From: Streptomyces nymphaeiformis
GTDB taxonomy: Bacteria > Actinomycetota > Actinomycetes > Streptomycetales > Streptomycetaceae
Direction of reading: 5' to 3'
NCBI RefSeq assembly: GCF_014203895.1
Contig: NZ_JACHJY010000010.1
Span: forward strand, 248,001 to 312,000
DNA length: 64,000 bases
Shown here: piece by piece, positions 11,217 to 19,092 of the stretch
How the letters are laid out: every line of letters starts with the position of its first letter
Numbering within the stretch: the first letter of the stretch is position 1
Position numbers and translations under genes: made by a program
The notes under the pieces: model-generated
What the model was told of the DNA's origin: nothing
What the model saw: the letters and a program-made list of their open reading frames with translations, nothing else
Database searches by the model: none

Positions 11217-12651
11217 GCATGAGCGTAGCAGTGTCGCGGAATTGGCGAAATCCCTGAGGGCGGAACTGAACCGCTACTCACCTGGTGGAAAGCTGCCATC
11301 GAGCCGGGCGCTCGTCGAGCGCTACCGCGTCTCCCCGGTCACCGTCACCCGGGCCCTCGCACAGCTCGCCGCCGAAGGGCTCGTCGTCACCCGCCCCGGC
11401 GCCGGCGCCTTCCGCGCGGAACCGCGCACCCCCACGCCCGTCGTGGGCGACACCTCCTGGCAGGAGGTCGCCCTCAGCGCCGACAGCGCCACCGAACTCG
11501 TCCCCCGGGCCGTCGACGCCTCCGGCGTCCTCGTCACCCTCTCCGCGCCCCCGCCCGGCGTGATCGAGTTCAACGGCGGCTACCTCCACCCCTCCCTCCA
11601 GCCCGAGAGCGCCCTCGCCGCCGCCCTCGCCCGGGCCGGCCGCCGCCCCGGCGCCTGGGGCAGGCCCCCCACCGACGGCCTGCCCGAACTGCGCGAATGG
11701 TTCGCCCGCGAGATCGGCGGCAGCGTCACCGCGGCCGAGGTCCTCATCACCGCCGGCGGCCAGTCCGCGATCAGCACCGCCCTGCGCGCCCTCGCCCCGC
11801 CCGGCACCCCCGTCCTCGTCGAGTCGCCCACCTACCCGGGCATGCTGGCCGTCGCCCGCGCCGCCGGACTCCGCCCCGTCCCCGTGCCGACCGACGCCGA
11901 CGGAGTGCGCCCCGAACTCCTCGAAGCCGCCTTCCGCGCCACCGGCGCCCGCGTCTTCGTCTGCCAGCCGCTCTTCCAGAACCCGACCGGGACCATGCTG
12001 CGCCCCGAACGCGGCCGCGAGGTCGTCCGCATCGCCCGCGCCGCCGGGGCCTTCGTCGTCGAGGACGACTTCGCCCGCCGCCTCGTCCACGAGGACGCGG
12101 GGCCGCTCCCCGCACCGCTCGCCGCCGATGACCCCGACGGCGTCGTCGTCCACGTCCGCTCGCTCACCAAGATCACCTCGGCGAGCCTCCGCGTCGGCGC
12201 CCTCGCCGCCCGGGGACCCGTCCTGGAACGGCTGCGCGCCATCCAGGTCGTCGACAGCTTCTTCGTCCCCCGACCCCTCCAGGAGGCCGCGCTCGAACTC
12301 GTCGGCTCCCCGGCCTGGCCCCGCCACCTCCGCGCCGTCACCCAGGAGCTCAGGAACCGCCGCGAGGTCATGACCGGCGCCCTCGCCCACCACCTCCCCG
12401 AACTCGCCCTCCCGCACATCCCCTCCGGCGGCTACCAGCTCTGGCTGCGCCTCCCCGACACCCTCCCCGAGGCCTCCCTCCTCGCCGCCGGCCTGCGCGC
12501 CGGGGTCACCGCAGCCCCCGGCCGCCCCTACTTCTGCGCCGAGCCTCCCGCCGGCCACATCCGGCTGAGTTTCGCGGGTGTCGCGGGCCCCACGGAGATC
12601 GTCGAGGGCGTACGCCGCCTGCGGACGGCGGTGGACGAGCTCACCGGCTGA
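11215..12651 (+). CDS. MocR-family transcriptional regulator (GntR wHTH plus aminotransferase domain)
   Basis: 478 aa. Residues 1-75 are a GntR-type winged helix (GGKLPSSRALVERYRVSPVTVTRALAQL). From about 110 on is a fold-type I aminotransferase domain, with the PLP-binding lysine in HVRSLTKITSASLRVG and a conserved NPTGTMLRPERG segment. MocR regulators sense PLP or amino-compound adducts and control vitamin B6, GABA or amino-acid transport genes; the adjoining EamA exporter is the likely target. The ATG at 11215 has no ribosome-binding site, so the message may be leaderless. Confidence 0.93.
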   Translation: MHERSSVAELAKSLRAELNRYSPGGKLPSSRALVERYRVSPVTVTRALAQLAAEGLVVTRPGAGAFRAEPRTPTPVVGDTSWQEVALSADSATELVPRAVDASGVLVTLSAPPPGVIEFNGGYLHPSLQPESALAAALARAGRRPGAWGRPPTDGLPELREWFAREIGGSVTAAEVLITAGGQSAISTALRALAPPGTPVLVESPTYPGMLAVARAAGLRPVPVPTDADGVRPELLEAAFRATGARVFVCQPLFQNPTGTMLRPERGREVVRIARAAGAFVVEDDFARRLVHEDAGPLPAPLAADDPDGVVVHVRSLTKITSASLRVGALAARGPVLERLRAIQVVDSFFVPRPLQEAALELVGSPAWPRHLRAVTQELRNRREVMTGALAHHLPELALPHIPSGGYQLWLRLPDTLPEASLLAAGLRAGVTAAPGRPYFCAEPPAGHIRLSFAGVAGPTEIVEGVRRLRTAVDELTG

Positions 12652-12657
12652 CCCCCC

Positions 12658-12694
12658 GGGGCGTGCCGCGCCGACACCCCGCACGGCACGCCCC
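12658..12694 (+). terminator. Terminator after the MocR gene
   Basis: A perfect 11-bp GC-rich inverted repeat (12658-12668 with 12684-12694) starts 7 nt after the stop codon. Confidence 0.75.
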
Positions 12695-12756
12695 CTGTCC
12701 CTGGCCCACGGCAAATTCACCTGACAAGCCCGCCGGCCCCCTGGAAGCCTTCGCCC

Positions 12757-13218
12757 ATGAGCGACAGCGCCATCCCCGACACCCCCGGCACCCCCCTCAT
12801 GCACGGGGCGTACGAGATATCAGCCGACCCCGCCCGGATCGACGCCGCCCGCGTCCACCACTGGCTCTCCACCGACGCCTACTGGGCCCTCGGCCGACCT
12901 CGCGAAAAGCAGGACAGCGCCATCGCGGGCTCCCTGAACCTCGGTGCCTACCACCGCGAGACCGGCGAGATGAGCGCCTACGCGCGCGTCGTCACCGACT
13001 ACGCCACCTTCGCCTGGCTCTGCGACGTCTACGTCGACCGCCCGGCCCGCGGCACCGGCCTCGGCACCGCGCTCGTCACCGCCGTCCGCGACCACCTCGC
13101 CCCGTACGGACTGCGCCGCATCATGCTCGCCACCGCCGACGCGCACGGCGTGTACGAGAAGGTGGGTTTCACGCCACTGCAGAATCCGGACAAGTGGATG
13201 GCTCTCGGGCAGCAGTGA
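12757..13218 (+). CDS. GNAT-family N-acetyltransferase
   Basis: 153 aa. The acetyl-CoA site is CDVYVDRPARGTGLGTAL (about 89-106), a standard R-G-x-G-x-G/A pyrophosphate loop. The C terminus LATADAHGVYEKVGF is also typical. It resembles small stand-alone acetyltransferases of the YjdJ/ElaA kind acting on amines of small molecules or proteins. No operon partner is evident. Confidence 0.88.
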   Translation: MSDSAIPDTPGTPLMHGAYEISADPARIDAARVHHWLSTDAYWALGRPREKQDSAIAGSLNLGAYHRETGEMSAYARVVTDYATFAWLCDVYVDRPARGTGLGTALVTAVRDHLAPYGLRRIMLATADAHGVYEKVGFTPLQNPDKWMALGQQ

Positions 13219-13251
13219 GCCCTGCCCCCTCCGGTCGCTTCAAATGACCCC

Positions 13252-13280
13252 TTGACCAGCGGCGCCACCGGCCTCACGAT
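13252..13280 (+). promoter_or_regulatory. Sigma70-type promoter for the histidine-phosphatase-like gene
   Basis: -35 TTGACC (13252-13257), 17-bp spacer and -10 CACGAT (13275-13280). The ATG follows after 7 nt, so the transcript is expected to be leaderless. Confidence 0.6.
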
Positions 13281-13287
13281 CGCGGCC

Positions 13288-13863
13288 ATGAGTCTTCGGG
13301 TGACGCTCGTCACGGCGGCACGCAGCTCCTCCCTGCTCGCCGAACGCTTCGACGACGACCGGCCGCTGGACGAAGCCGGCTGGTACGAGGTGCAGCAGGC
13401 CGCGCCCGCGCTCATCCCGCTCGGCGCGGCCGAACTGCGCTACTGCTCCCCGACCCCGCGCAGCCGCGCCACCGGCACCGCCCTCGGCTACGCGCCGCTC
13501 GCCCAGCCCGCGCTCCGCGACTGCGACATGGGCCGCTGGCGCGGCCTGACCCTCGCCGAGGTCGCCGCCCTCGAACCGGCCGCCGTCAACGCCTGGCTCA
13601 CCGACGCCCGCTCGGCCCCGCACGGCGGGGAACCGCTCCTCACCTTCATCACCCGCATAGGGAACTGGCTCGACACCCGCCCCGCCGAGGACGGCTCCAT
13701 CGTCGCCGTCGCCGAACCCTCCGTCGTACGGGCCGCCCTCGTGTACGCCCTCAAAGCGCCACCCGCCACCTACTGGAACGTGGACGTCCGCCCCCTCTCC
13801 ACCGTCACCCTCACCGGCCGCCCCGGTCTCTGGCACCTCCACCTGGACACCGCCCTGCACTGA
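13288..13863 (+). CDS. Histidine-phosphatase-superfamily protein with a degenerate catalytic motif
   Basis: 191 aa with the phosphoglycerate-mutase-like layout: N-terminal beta strand (LRVTLVTAARSSS), LDEAGWYEVQQA, YCSPTPRSRATGTAL, DCDMGRWRGLTL and VVAVAEPSVVRAAL. The LxRHG motif holding the nucleophilic His is replaced by LVTAARS, and the later conserved His is replaced by Glu (AEP). The Arg in SPTPRSR remains. It is therefore probably not a standard phosphohistidine enzyme, though similar sequences are widespread in Streptomyces. The reading frame is intact, so this is divergence, not decay. Confidence 0.75.
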   Translation: MSLRVTLVTAARSSSLLAERFDDDRPLDEAGWYEVQQAAPALIPLGAAELRYCSPTPRSRATGTALGYAPLAQPALRDCDMGRWRGLTLAEVAALEPAAVNAWLTDARSAPHGGEPLLTFITRIGNWLDTRPAEDGSIVAVAEPSVVRAALVYALKAPPATYWNVDVRPLSTVTLTGRPGLWHLHLDTALH

Positions 13864-13929
13864 CACCGGGACACCCGCCCGGCGCCGCGGCGGGAGCCGG
13901 CGGTCCCGACCGGCTAGCCTGAGAGCACG

Positions 13930-15093
13930 ATGAACCGTTTGACCACGTCATGGGGCGCCTTCACGCTGACCCGCTTCCCCGAGGACCCGCGCGACCAGCT
14001 GCGCGCCTGGGACGCGTCCGACGAGTACCTCCTCGGGCACCTCGCCGAGACCGGGACCGACCTCTCCGGCACCGTCGCCGTCCTCGGCGACCGCTGGGGA
14101 GCCCTCGTCACCGCGCTGCAGGCCGCGGGACCCCGCGAACTCGTCCAGATCACCGACTCGTATCTCGGCGAGCAGGCGACCCGGGCCAACCTCGCACGCG
14201 CCGGGGCCGCCCCGGACGCCGTGCGGCTGCTCACCACCCAGGACACGCCGCCCGAGCGGATCGACGTGCTCCTCGTCCGGGTCCCCAAGAGCCTCGCGCT
14301 CCTGGAGGACCAGCTGCACCGGCTCGCACCCGCCGTGCACGAGGGCACGGTGGTCGTCGGCGCCGGCATGGTCAAGGACATCCACACGTCCACGCTCAAG
14401 CTCTTCGAGCGGATCCTCGGCCCCACCCGCACCTCGCTCGCGGTGAAGAAGGCCCGGCTCATCTTCACCACCCCCGACCCGGCCGCCACCCCCGGGCCGA
14501 ACCCGTGGCCGTACCGCTACGACCTCCCCGCGGACACCCCCGCGCCCGGCCTGCCCGGACTGACCGTCACCAACCACGCCGGGGTCTTCTGCGCCGACCG
14601 CCTCGACATCGGCACCCGCTTCTTCCTCGCGAACCTGCCCGGCGGGCTCGGCCGGGCCAGGGTCGCCGACCTGGGCTGCGGCAACGGCGTGGTCGGCCTC
14701 GCCATCGCCCTCCACGAACCCGAGGCCGAACTGGTCTTCACCGACGAGTCGTACCAGGCGGTCGCCTCGGCCGAGGAGAACTTCCGCGCCCACGTGGGCA
14801 CGGACCGCAAGGCCGAGTTCCTCGTCGGCGACGGGCTCACCGGGCTCGCCCCCGGCTCGGTGGACCTCGTCCTCAACAACCCGCCGTTCCACAGCCACCA
14901 GGCCACCACCGACCGCACATCCCGCCGGATGTTCGCGGACGCGTGGCGCGCGCTGCGGCCCGGCGGCGAGCTGTGGGTCATCGGAAACCGGCACCTCGGC
15001 TATCACGTCACGCTCCGCCGGATCTTCGGCAACAGCGAACTCGTCGCGAGCGACCGGAAGTTCGTCGTCCTGCGCGCGGTCCGCAGGGACTAG
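13930..15093 (+). CDS. Class I SAM-dependent methyltransferase, RsmC/RlmG-like
   Basis: 387 aa with a duplicated fold. The N-terminal half is a non-catalytic methyltransferase-like domain and the C-terminal half carries the SAM site VADLGCGNGVVGLA (about 243) and the catalytic NPPF motif (LNNPPFHSH) of guanine-N2 rRNA methyltransferases. This is the layout of RsmC (16S G1207) and RlmG (23S G1835); which rRNA site is modified cannot be decided here. A TAGCCT -10 box ends 9 nt before the ATG, so the leader is nearly absent. Confidence 0.9.
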   Translation: MNRLTTSWGAFTLTRFPEDPRDQLRAWDASDEYLLGHLAETGTDLSGTVAVLGDRWGALVTALQAAGPRELVQITDSYLGEQATRANLARAGAAPDAVRLLTTQDTPPERIDVLLVRVPKSLALLEDQLHRLAPAVHEGTVVVGAGMVKDIHTSTLKLFERILGPTRTSLAVKKARLIFTTPDPAATPGPNPWPYRYDLPADTPAPGLPGLTVTNHAGVFCADRLDIGTRFFLANLPGGLGRARVADLGCGNGVVGLAIALHEPEAELVFTDESYQAVASAEENFRAHVGTDRKAEFLVGDGLTGLAPGSVDLVLNNPPFHSHQATTDRTSRRMFADAWRALRPGGELWVIGNRHLGYHVTLRRIFGNSELVASDRKFVVLRAVRRD

Positions 15094-15102
15094 TCCGGCC
15101 GA

Positions 15103-15124
15103 CCGGTCCGGCCGGCCGGACCGG
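15103..15124. terminator. Bidirectional terminator palindrome
   Basis: A perfect 22-bp palindrome lies in the 40-nt gap between the convergent methyltransferase and VOC genes and can terminate both. Confidence 0.65.
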
Positions 15125-15133
15125 AGGACCGGT

Positions 15134-15538
15134 TCATATGGACCAGCTCCGGGAGCACAGCACGAGCCGGTACCCGTCGGGGTCGGCGACGGTGACGCCG
15201 TACTCGTCCCAGTACGGGTTGTGCGAGGGCACCCGCGTCCCGCCGGCGGCGAGCAGCCGCTCCACCTGCTCCTCCTCGACGGGCGCGTCGAGGTAGACGA
15301 CGAACAGGTCGTCGACGGTCGGCGTGGGTTCCATCGGGTGCTCGGGATCGAAGGTCAGCTCGAAGTGCCAGCCCCCACCCGGGGGCCCGACCATGAGCAG
15401 GTCGTGCTTCCTGGGCACCCGCTCGGTGCTCCGCCACTGGACTGCGAGGCCGAGCCCGTCGACGTAGAACCGCTCGGCGGCGGCGAGGTCCCGCGAAGGG
15501 CGGGCGACCCGTACGTGAGTCTTCGCATCGATGATCAT
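15134..15538 (-). CDS. VOC-family (glyoxalase/bleomycin-resistance-like) protein
   Basis: 134 aa, one vicinal-oxygen-chelate unit made of two beta-alpha-beta-beta-beta modules: RVARPSRDLAAAERFYVDGLGL at the start and WDEYGVTVADPDGYRLVLCSR at the end, with the family's D-PDG-x3-L motif. Members bind a divalent metal and act on glyoxals, catechols or antibiotics. Nothing nearby points to a substrate. Confidence 0.88.
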   Translation of the reverse strand: MIIDAKTHVRVARPSRDLAAAERFYVDGLGLAVQWRSTERVPRKHDLLMVGPPGGGWHFELTFDPEHPMEPTPTVDDLFVVYLDAPVEEEQVERLLAAGGTRVPSHNPYWDEYGVTVADPDGYRLVLCSRSWSI

Positions 15539-15635
15539 GCCTCCAGGCTAGAGCGAGCCGGCGGCGGCGTCCCTCGGGGATCTCCCCCTCCCGTCACGGA
15601 CTTGACCCTGACGTGAGGTCGGGGTTCCCCGTGCC

Positions 15636-16475
15636 TCAGATGTCGGGGAAGGCCACGTCGAGCGCGCGCACCCGGTCCTCCCCGAGGATCAGGGACACGG
15701 CGACGATCCGGTCCCGGCGGAGGGTGGCCGCGACCGCCGACACCGGCCGGCCGGCGGCGAACCCGACCGCACCGACCGCCCCGTCGACCAGCGCGGCCCG
15801 CGACACGTCCGCGCACCGCGCGAAGGCGGCGGCCGTCTCGGCGACCGCGGCGACCCCGTGCACCGGGCCGCCCTCGGAGTACGCGACGACGTCCGGGTCG
15901 AGGACGGCCACCAGCGCTCGGGCGTCACGCGCGCGTGCGGCCGCCAGGAACCGGTCCACCACCGCGCGCTGCCGCCCCCGCTCGCCCTCGGTGCAGGCCG
16001 TCCCGCCGCCCCGGATCCGCTCCCGGGCCCGCCGGGCCAGCCGGGCGGCCGCGTCGGGGGAGCAGCCGATGGTCCGCGCGGTCTCGTGCGCGGGCAGCCC
16101 GAACAGATCGTGCAGGACATAGGCGAGCCGCTCCTCGTCCCCGAGCCGCTCCAGCATCACGAGCAACACCAGCCACAAGGAGCCGACCCCGTCCGGGAGC
16201 GACCCCCCGGACCGTCCCGCCCCCTCGGGCCCGCCGCGCCACCGCTCCTCCGCGCCCCGTCCCTGGAGACCCCGTACGCACGCCTGCCCCACGGCCGCCG
16301 TCAGCCAGGCGCGCACCGTCGCACCGTCGTCCCGTCCGAGGCCCGCCCGTGCCGCCGCGAGCGCCTCCTCGGCCTCGACCGGCGACCCCGTGATCCGCAG
16401 GGCGACGGCCCGCAGCTGCTCCTCGTGGGCGTCGAACCGCCCGGCCAGGGCGGTCAGAAACGTGTCGTCGTGCAT
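15636..16475 (-). CDS. ECF41-like sigma factor with C-terminal SnoaL-like domain
   Basis: 279 aa. Sigma region 2 covers about 8-70 (FDAHEEQLRAVALRITGS) and region 4 about 105-165 (LGDEERLAYVLHDLFGLPAHETARTIG). A SnoaL-like domain follows (VVDRFLAAARARDARALVAVLDPDVVAYSEGG). This is the SigJ/ECF41 layout, in which the SnoaL tail regulates the sigma factor in cis in place of an anti-sigma. The usual DGGGK motif is altered to SEGGP and I cannot find the WLPEP linker. The ATG follows a GAGGAG/GTGAGG site. No carboxymuconolactone decarboxylase or oxidoreductase partner, common for ECF41, is adjacent. Confidence 0.85.
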   Translation of the reverse strand: MHDDTFLTALAGRFDAHEEQLRAVALRITGSPVEAEEALAAARAGLGRDDGATVRAWLTAAVGQACVRGLQGRGAEERWRGGPEGAGRSGGSLPDGVGSLWLVLLVMLERLGDEERLAYVLHDLFGLPAHETARTIGCSPDAAARLARRARERIRGGGTACTEGERGRQRAVVDRFLAAARARDARALVAVLDPDVVAYSEGGPVHGVAAVAETAAAFARCADVSRAALVDGAVGAVGFAAGRPVSAVAATLRRDRIVAVSLILGEDRVRALDVAFPDI

Positions 16476-16556
16476 GGCGCCTCACTCCTCTTCGGTTCCC
16501 TCACCGCGTTGACGCGAGGACCTGCCGGGATGTGACAGCAGCCGGGCAGACGGAAA

Positions 16557-16590
16557 AGGCCGGTCCGACACGAAAGTGTCGAACCGGCCT
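16557..16590 (-). terminator. Terminator of argG
   Basis: A 15-bp stem with one mismatch closes a GAAA tetraloop, 15 nt beyond the argG stop. Confidence 0.75.
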
Positions 16591-16604
16591 CTCACATGGG
16601 GGCG

Positions 16605-18059
16605 TCAGTCCGTGCCGAACTCCATCGCGGCCCGGTCCAGCATCTCCTCGTCCTCGGAGACCTCGCCGCGGGAGGCGATGGCCTCGGCGCCGCCCTCGGG
16701 CAGCTGCGGCATGGTGCCGATCAGCCCGGTCGCGGCCGCCTGGGCGGCACCGATGGTGGGGCTGCCGGTGCCGATCAGGCCGAGGCCCGCGTACTGCTCC
16801 AGCTTGGCGCGGGAGTCGGCGATGTCGAGGTTCCGCATGGTGAGCTGGCCGATCCGGTCCACCGGGCCGAAGGCCGAGTCCTCGGTGCGCTCCATGGACA
16901 GCTTGTCCGGGTGGTAGCTGAACGCCGGGCCCGTGGTGTCGAGGATCGAGTAGTCCTCGCCGCGCCGCAGCCGCAGCGTGACCTCGCCGGTGATGGCCGC
17001 GCCGACCCAGCGCTGGAGCGACTCGCGGACCATGAGGGCCTGCGGGTCCAGCCACCGGCCCTCGTACATGAGCCGGCCGAGGCGGCGGCCCTCGTTGTGG
17101 TACTGGGCGAGGGTGTCCTCGTTGTGGATCGCGTTGACCAGGCGCTCGTACGCGGCGTGCAGCAGCGCCATGCCGGGGGCCTCGTAGATGCCGCGGCTCT
17201 TGGCCTCGATGATCCGGTTCTCGATCTGGTCGGACATGCCCATGCCGTGGCGGCCGCCGATGGCGTTGGCCTCCATGACCAGGTCGACGGCGGAGTGGAA
17301 CTCCTTGCCGTTGATCGACACCGGGCGGCCCTGCTCGAAGCCGATGGTGACGTCCTCGGTGGCGATCTCGACCGACGGGTCCCAGAACTTCACGCCCATG
17401 ATCGGGTCGACGGTCTCGACACCCGTGTCCAGGTGCTCCAGCGTCTTCGCCTCGTGGGTGGCGCCCCAGATGTTGGCGTCGGTGGAGTACGCCTTCTCGG
17501 TGCTGTCCCGGTAGGGGAGGTCGTGGGCGACCAGCCACTCCGACATCTCCTTGCGGCCGCCGAGCTCGGTCACGAAGTCCGCGTCCAGCCAGGGCTTGTA
17601 GATCCGCAGGTGCGGGTTGGCGAGCAGGCCGTAGCGGTAGAACCGCTCGATGTCGTTGCCCTTGAAGGTCGAGCCGTCGCCCCAGATCTGGACGTTGTCC
17701 TCGAGCATCGCCCGGACGAGGAGCGTGCCGGTGACGGCGCGGCCGAGCGGGGTGGTGTTGAAGTAGGCGCGGCCGCCCGAGCGGATGTGGAAAGCGCCGC
17801 AGGTGAGCGCGGCCAGGCCTTCCTCGACCAGCGCGGCGCGGCAGTCGACCAGGCGCGCGATCTCGGCACCGTAGGTCTTCGCGCGGCCGGGCACCGAGGC
17901 GATGTCGGGCTCGTCGTACTGGCCGATGTCGGCGGTGTAGGTGCACGGGATGGCGCCCTTGTCGCGCATCCATGCGACGGCGACGGACGTGTCGAGGCCG
18001 CCGGAGAAGGCGATGCCGACGCGCTCGCCGGCGGGCAGGGAGGTGAGGACCTTGGACAT
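16605..18059 (-). CDS. argG: Argininosuccinate synthase
   Basis: 484 aa. It joins citrulline and aspartate with ATP to give argininosuccinate, the penultimate arginine step. The PP-loop IAFSGGLDTSVAVAWM is near residue 17. IWGDGSTFKGNDIERFYRYG, YSTDANIWGATHEAKTLE and SYHPDKLSMERTEDSAFGP mark the long E. coli-like ArgG class (E. coli has 447 aa). Two earlier in-frame ATGs (18074 and 18077) lie inside the promoter. The start at 18059 is preferred because it lies 6 nt after the -10 box, making the mRNA leaderless. From memory argG is not in this cluster in S. coelicolor, so the linkage here is lineage-specific. Confidence 0.97.
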   Translation of the reverse strand: MSKVLTSLPAGERVGIAFSGGLDTSVAVAWMRDKGAIPCTYTADIGQYDEPDIASVPGRAKTYGAEIARLVDCRAALVEEGLAALTCGAFHIRSGGRAYFNTTPLGRAVTGTLLVRAMLEDNVQIWGDGSTFKGNDIERFYRYGLLANPHLRIYKPWLDADFVTELGGRKEMSEWLVAHDLPYRDSTEKAYSTDANIWGATHEAKTLEHLDTGVETVDPIMGVKFWDPSVEIATEDVTIGFEQGRPVSINGKEFHSAVDLVMEANAIGGRHGMGMSDQIENRIIEAKSRGIYEAPGMALLHAAYERLVNAIHNEDTLAQYHNEGRRLGRLMYEGRWLDPQALMVRESLQRWVGAAITGEVTLRLRRGEDYSILDTTGPAFSYHPDKLSMERTEDSAFGPVDRIGQLTMRNLDIADSRAKLEQYAGLGLIGTGSPTIGAAQAAATGLIGTMPQLPEGGAEAIASRGEVSEDEEMLDRAAMEFGTD

Positions 18060-18065
18060 GGGAAG

Positions 18066-18094
18066 AGTATGCATCATTGCGCATGGTCATGCAA
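18066..18094 (-). promoter_or_regulatory. argG promoter with overlapping ARG-box-like sites
   Basis: On the minus strand: -35 TTGCAT (18089-18094), 17-bp spacer, -10 CATACT (18066-18071). TGCAT/ATGCA half-sites recur across the element (TTTGCAT, CATGCG, GATGCAT), matching the TGCAT-based ARG boxes of Streptomyces, so ArgR binding would block polymerase. The argC and argH promoters have the same geometry. Confidence 0.75.
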
Positions 18095-18126
18095 AGGGTG
18101 GTTTTCCGGAGGCGGCTCTCGTCCGC

Positions 18127-18945
18127 TCAGAGGCCGGGAACGCCCGCCCGGTCCAGGAGCGCCCTCATCTCCGGAACCGGCAGCAGCGGATTGCAGGCGG
18201 CCGCCCCTCCCACCTCCGGATCCTCCGGCAGTTCCAGCAGTCGGGCCACCGGAAGCCGCCGATCGAGCGAGGCCGCCTCCCGTACCCGCACCGCCGGATC
18301 CCGGCTCGGTCGTTCGACGAGTGCGGGTGTCGCGCCCGGATCGCGCAGGGCCGGCCGACGGGCCTCCGGCTCCGACGCGTCCCCGAACCGCGTGGCGAGG
18401 CCCGCCGCCGGGAACTGCGGCCGGGAGGTCGGCGAGGCGACGGCCCTGTGGGTGCCGTGCAGATGCAGGTCGAGCAGCAGCTCCGGCGGCGCCGTCGGGT
18501 GGAACTCGGTGAGCAGCAGGCGTACGGCGAAGTCCGCGTCGCCCGCCGGCAGCTCCACGCAGTCCTCGGGCGGCTTCGGGCACACCGCGGCGCTCCGCCG
18601 CGGCCAGGTGTGCGCGGACGCCGCGCAGCGGTGCAGGAGGTCCGTGTCCTCGCGTGCGTCTCCCACCCACCGCAGGGTGTCGAGCCGGTCCTCGGGGCCG
18701 ACCGTCCAGTCGATCGCGGCCCGCTCCTCCTCCGACGGCTCGGGGCGGGCGGAGACCGCGAGCCGCACGGCGGGGTCCTCGTGGCCGGCGAGCGGTATCA
18801 GCACGTCGGCCGGAGCCGCCGGATTGCTCGCCGACCCGTCCACCGCGTGGTGTGCCGCCACGAGTTCCCCCGTCCACCGGTCCCCGCGCGTCCCGCCGCG
18901 GCGTACGTCCGGGCGCGGGGTCGCGAACCCGCTCGCGTAGGGCAT
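18127..18945 (-). CDS. Leucine-rich/HEAT-variant repeat protein, possibly shortened
   Basis: About 272 aa, rich in Ala, Pro, Leu and Asp, with irregular units of the form NP-PADVLIPLAGHEDPAVRLAVSARP and RDPAVRVREAASLD. This is the style of the Streptomyces variant leucine-rich repeat proteins, alpha solenoids of unknown partner. Codon third positions are strongly GC, so the frame is coding. No ribosome-binding site marks the start. The frame stays open to an ATG at 19044, but that stretch has poor codon use and overlaps the argC promoter, so I use the ATG at 18945. It is shorter than typical members and may be degenerating. Confidence 0.6.
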   Translation of the reverse strand: MPYASGFATPRPDVRRGGTRGDRWTGELVAAHHAVDGSASNPAAPADVLIPLAGHEDPAVRLAVSARPEPSEEERAAIDWTVGPEDRLDTLRWVGDAREDTDLLHRCAASAHTWPRRSAAVCPKPPEDCVELPAGDADFAVRLLLTEFHPTAPPELLLDLHLHGTHRAVASPTSRPQFPAAGLATRFGDASEPEARRPALRDPGATPALVERPSRDPAVRVREAASLDRRLPVARLLELPEDPEVGGAAACNPLLPVPEMRALLDRAGVPGL

Positions 18946-19038
18946 CCCGTCGGGCCGCGCCACGACGGGCGCCCCATTTCGAACGGATGTAGACCGGAGG
19001 TGCAGGCCGGCGCCGTCGGCGCGTAGATCACGGAGTCG

Positions 19039-19067
19039 TTGCATAAAAGTTCGGCGACACGTATAGT
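19039..19067 (+). promoter_or_regulatory. argCJBDR promoter with ARG-box-like palindrome
   Basis: -35 TTGCAT (19039-19044), 17-bp spacer, -10 TATAGT (19062-19067). The -10 region (CGTATAGTCATGCC) closely matches that of argH (CGCATAGTTATGCC), a GCATA-TATGC type inverted repeat expected to bind ArgR. Confidence 0.8.
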
Positions 19068-19092
19068 CATGCCATCCATGAGGAGGGTTTCG

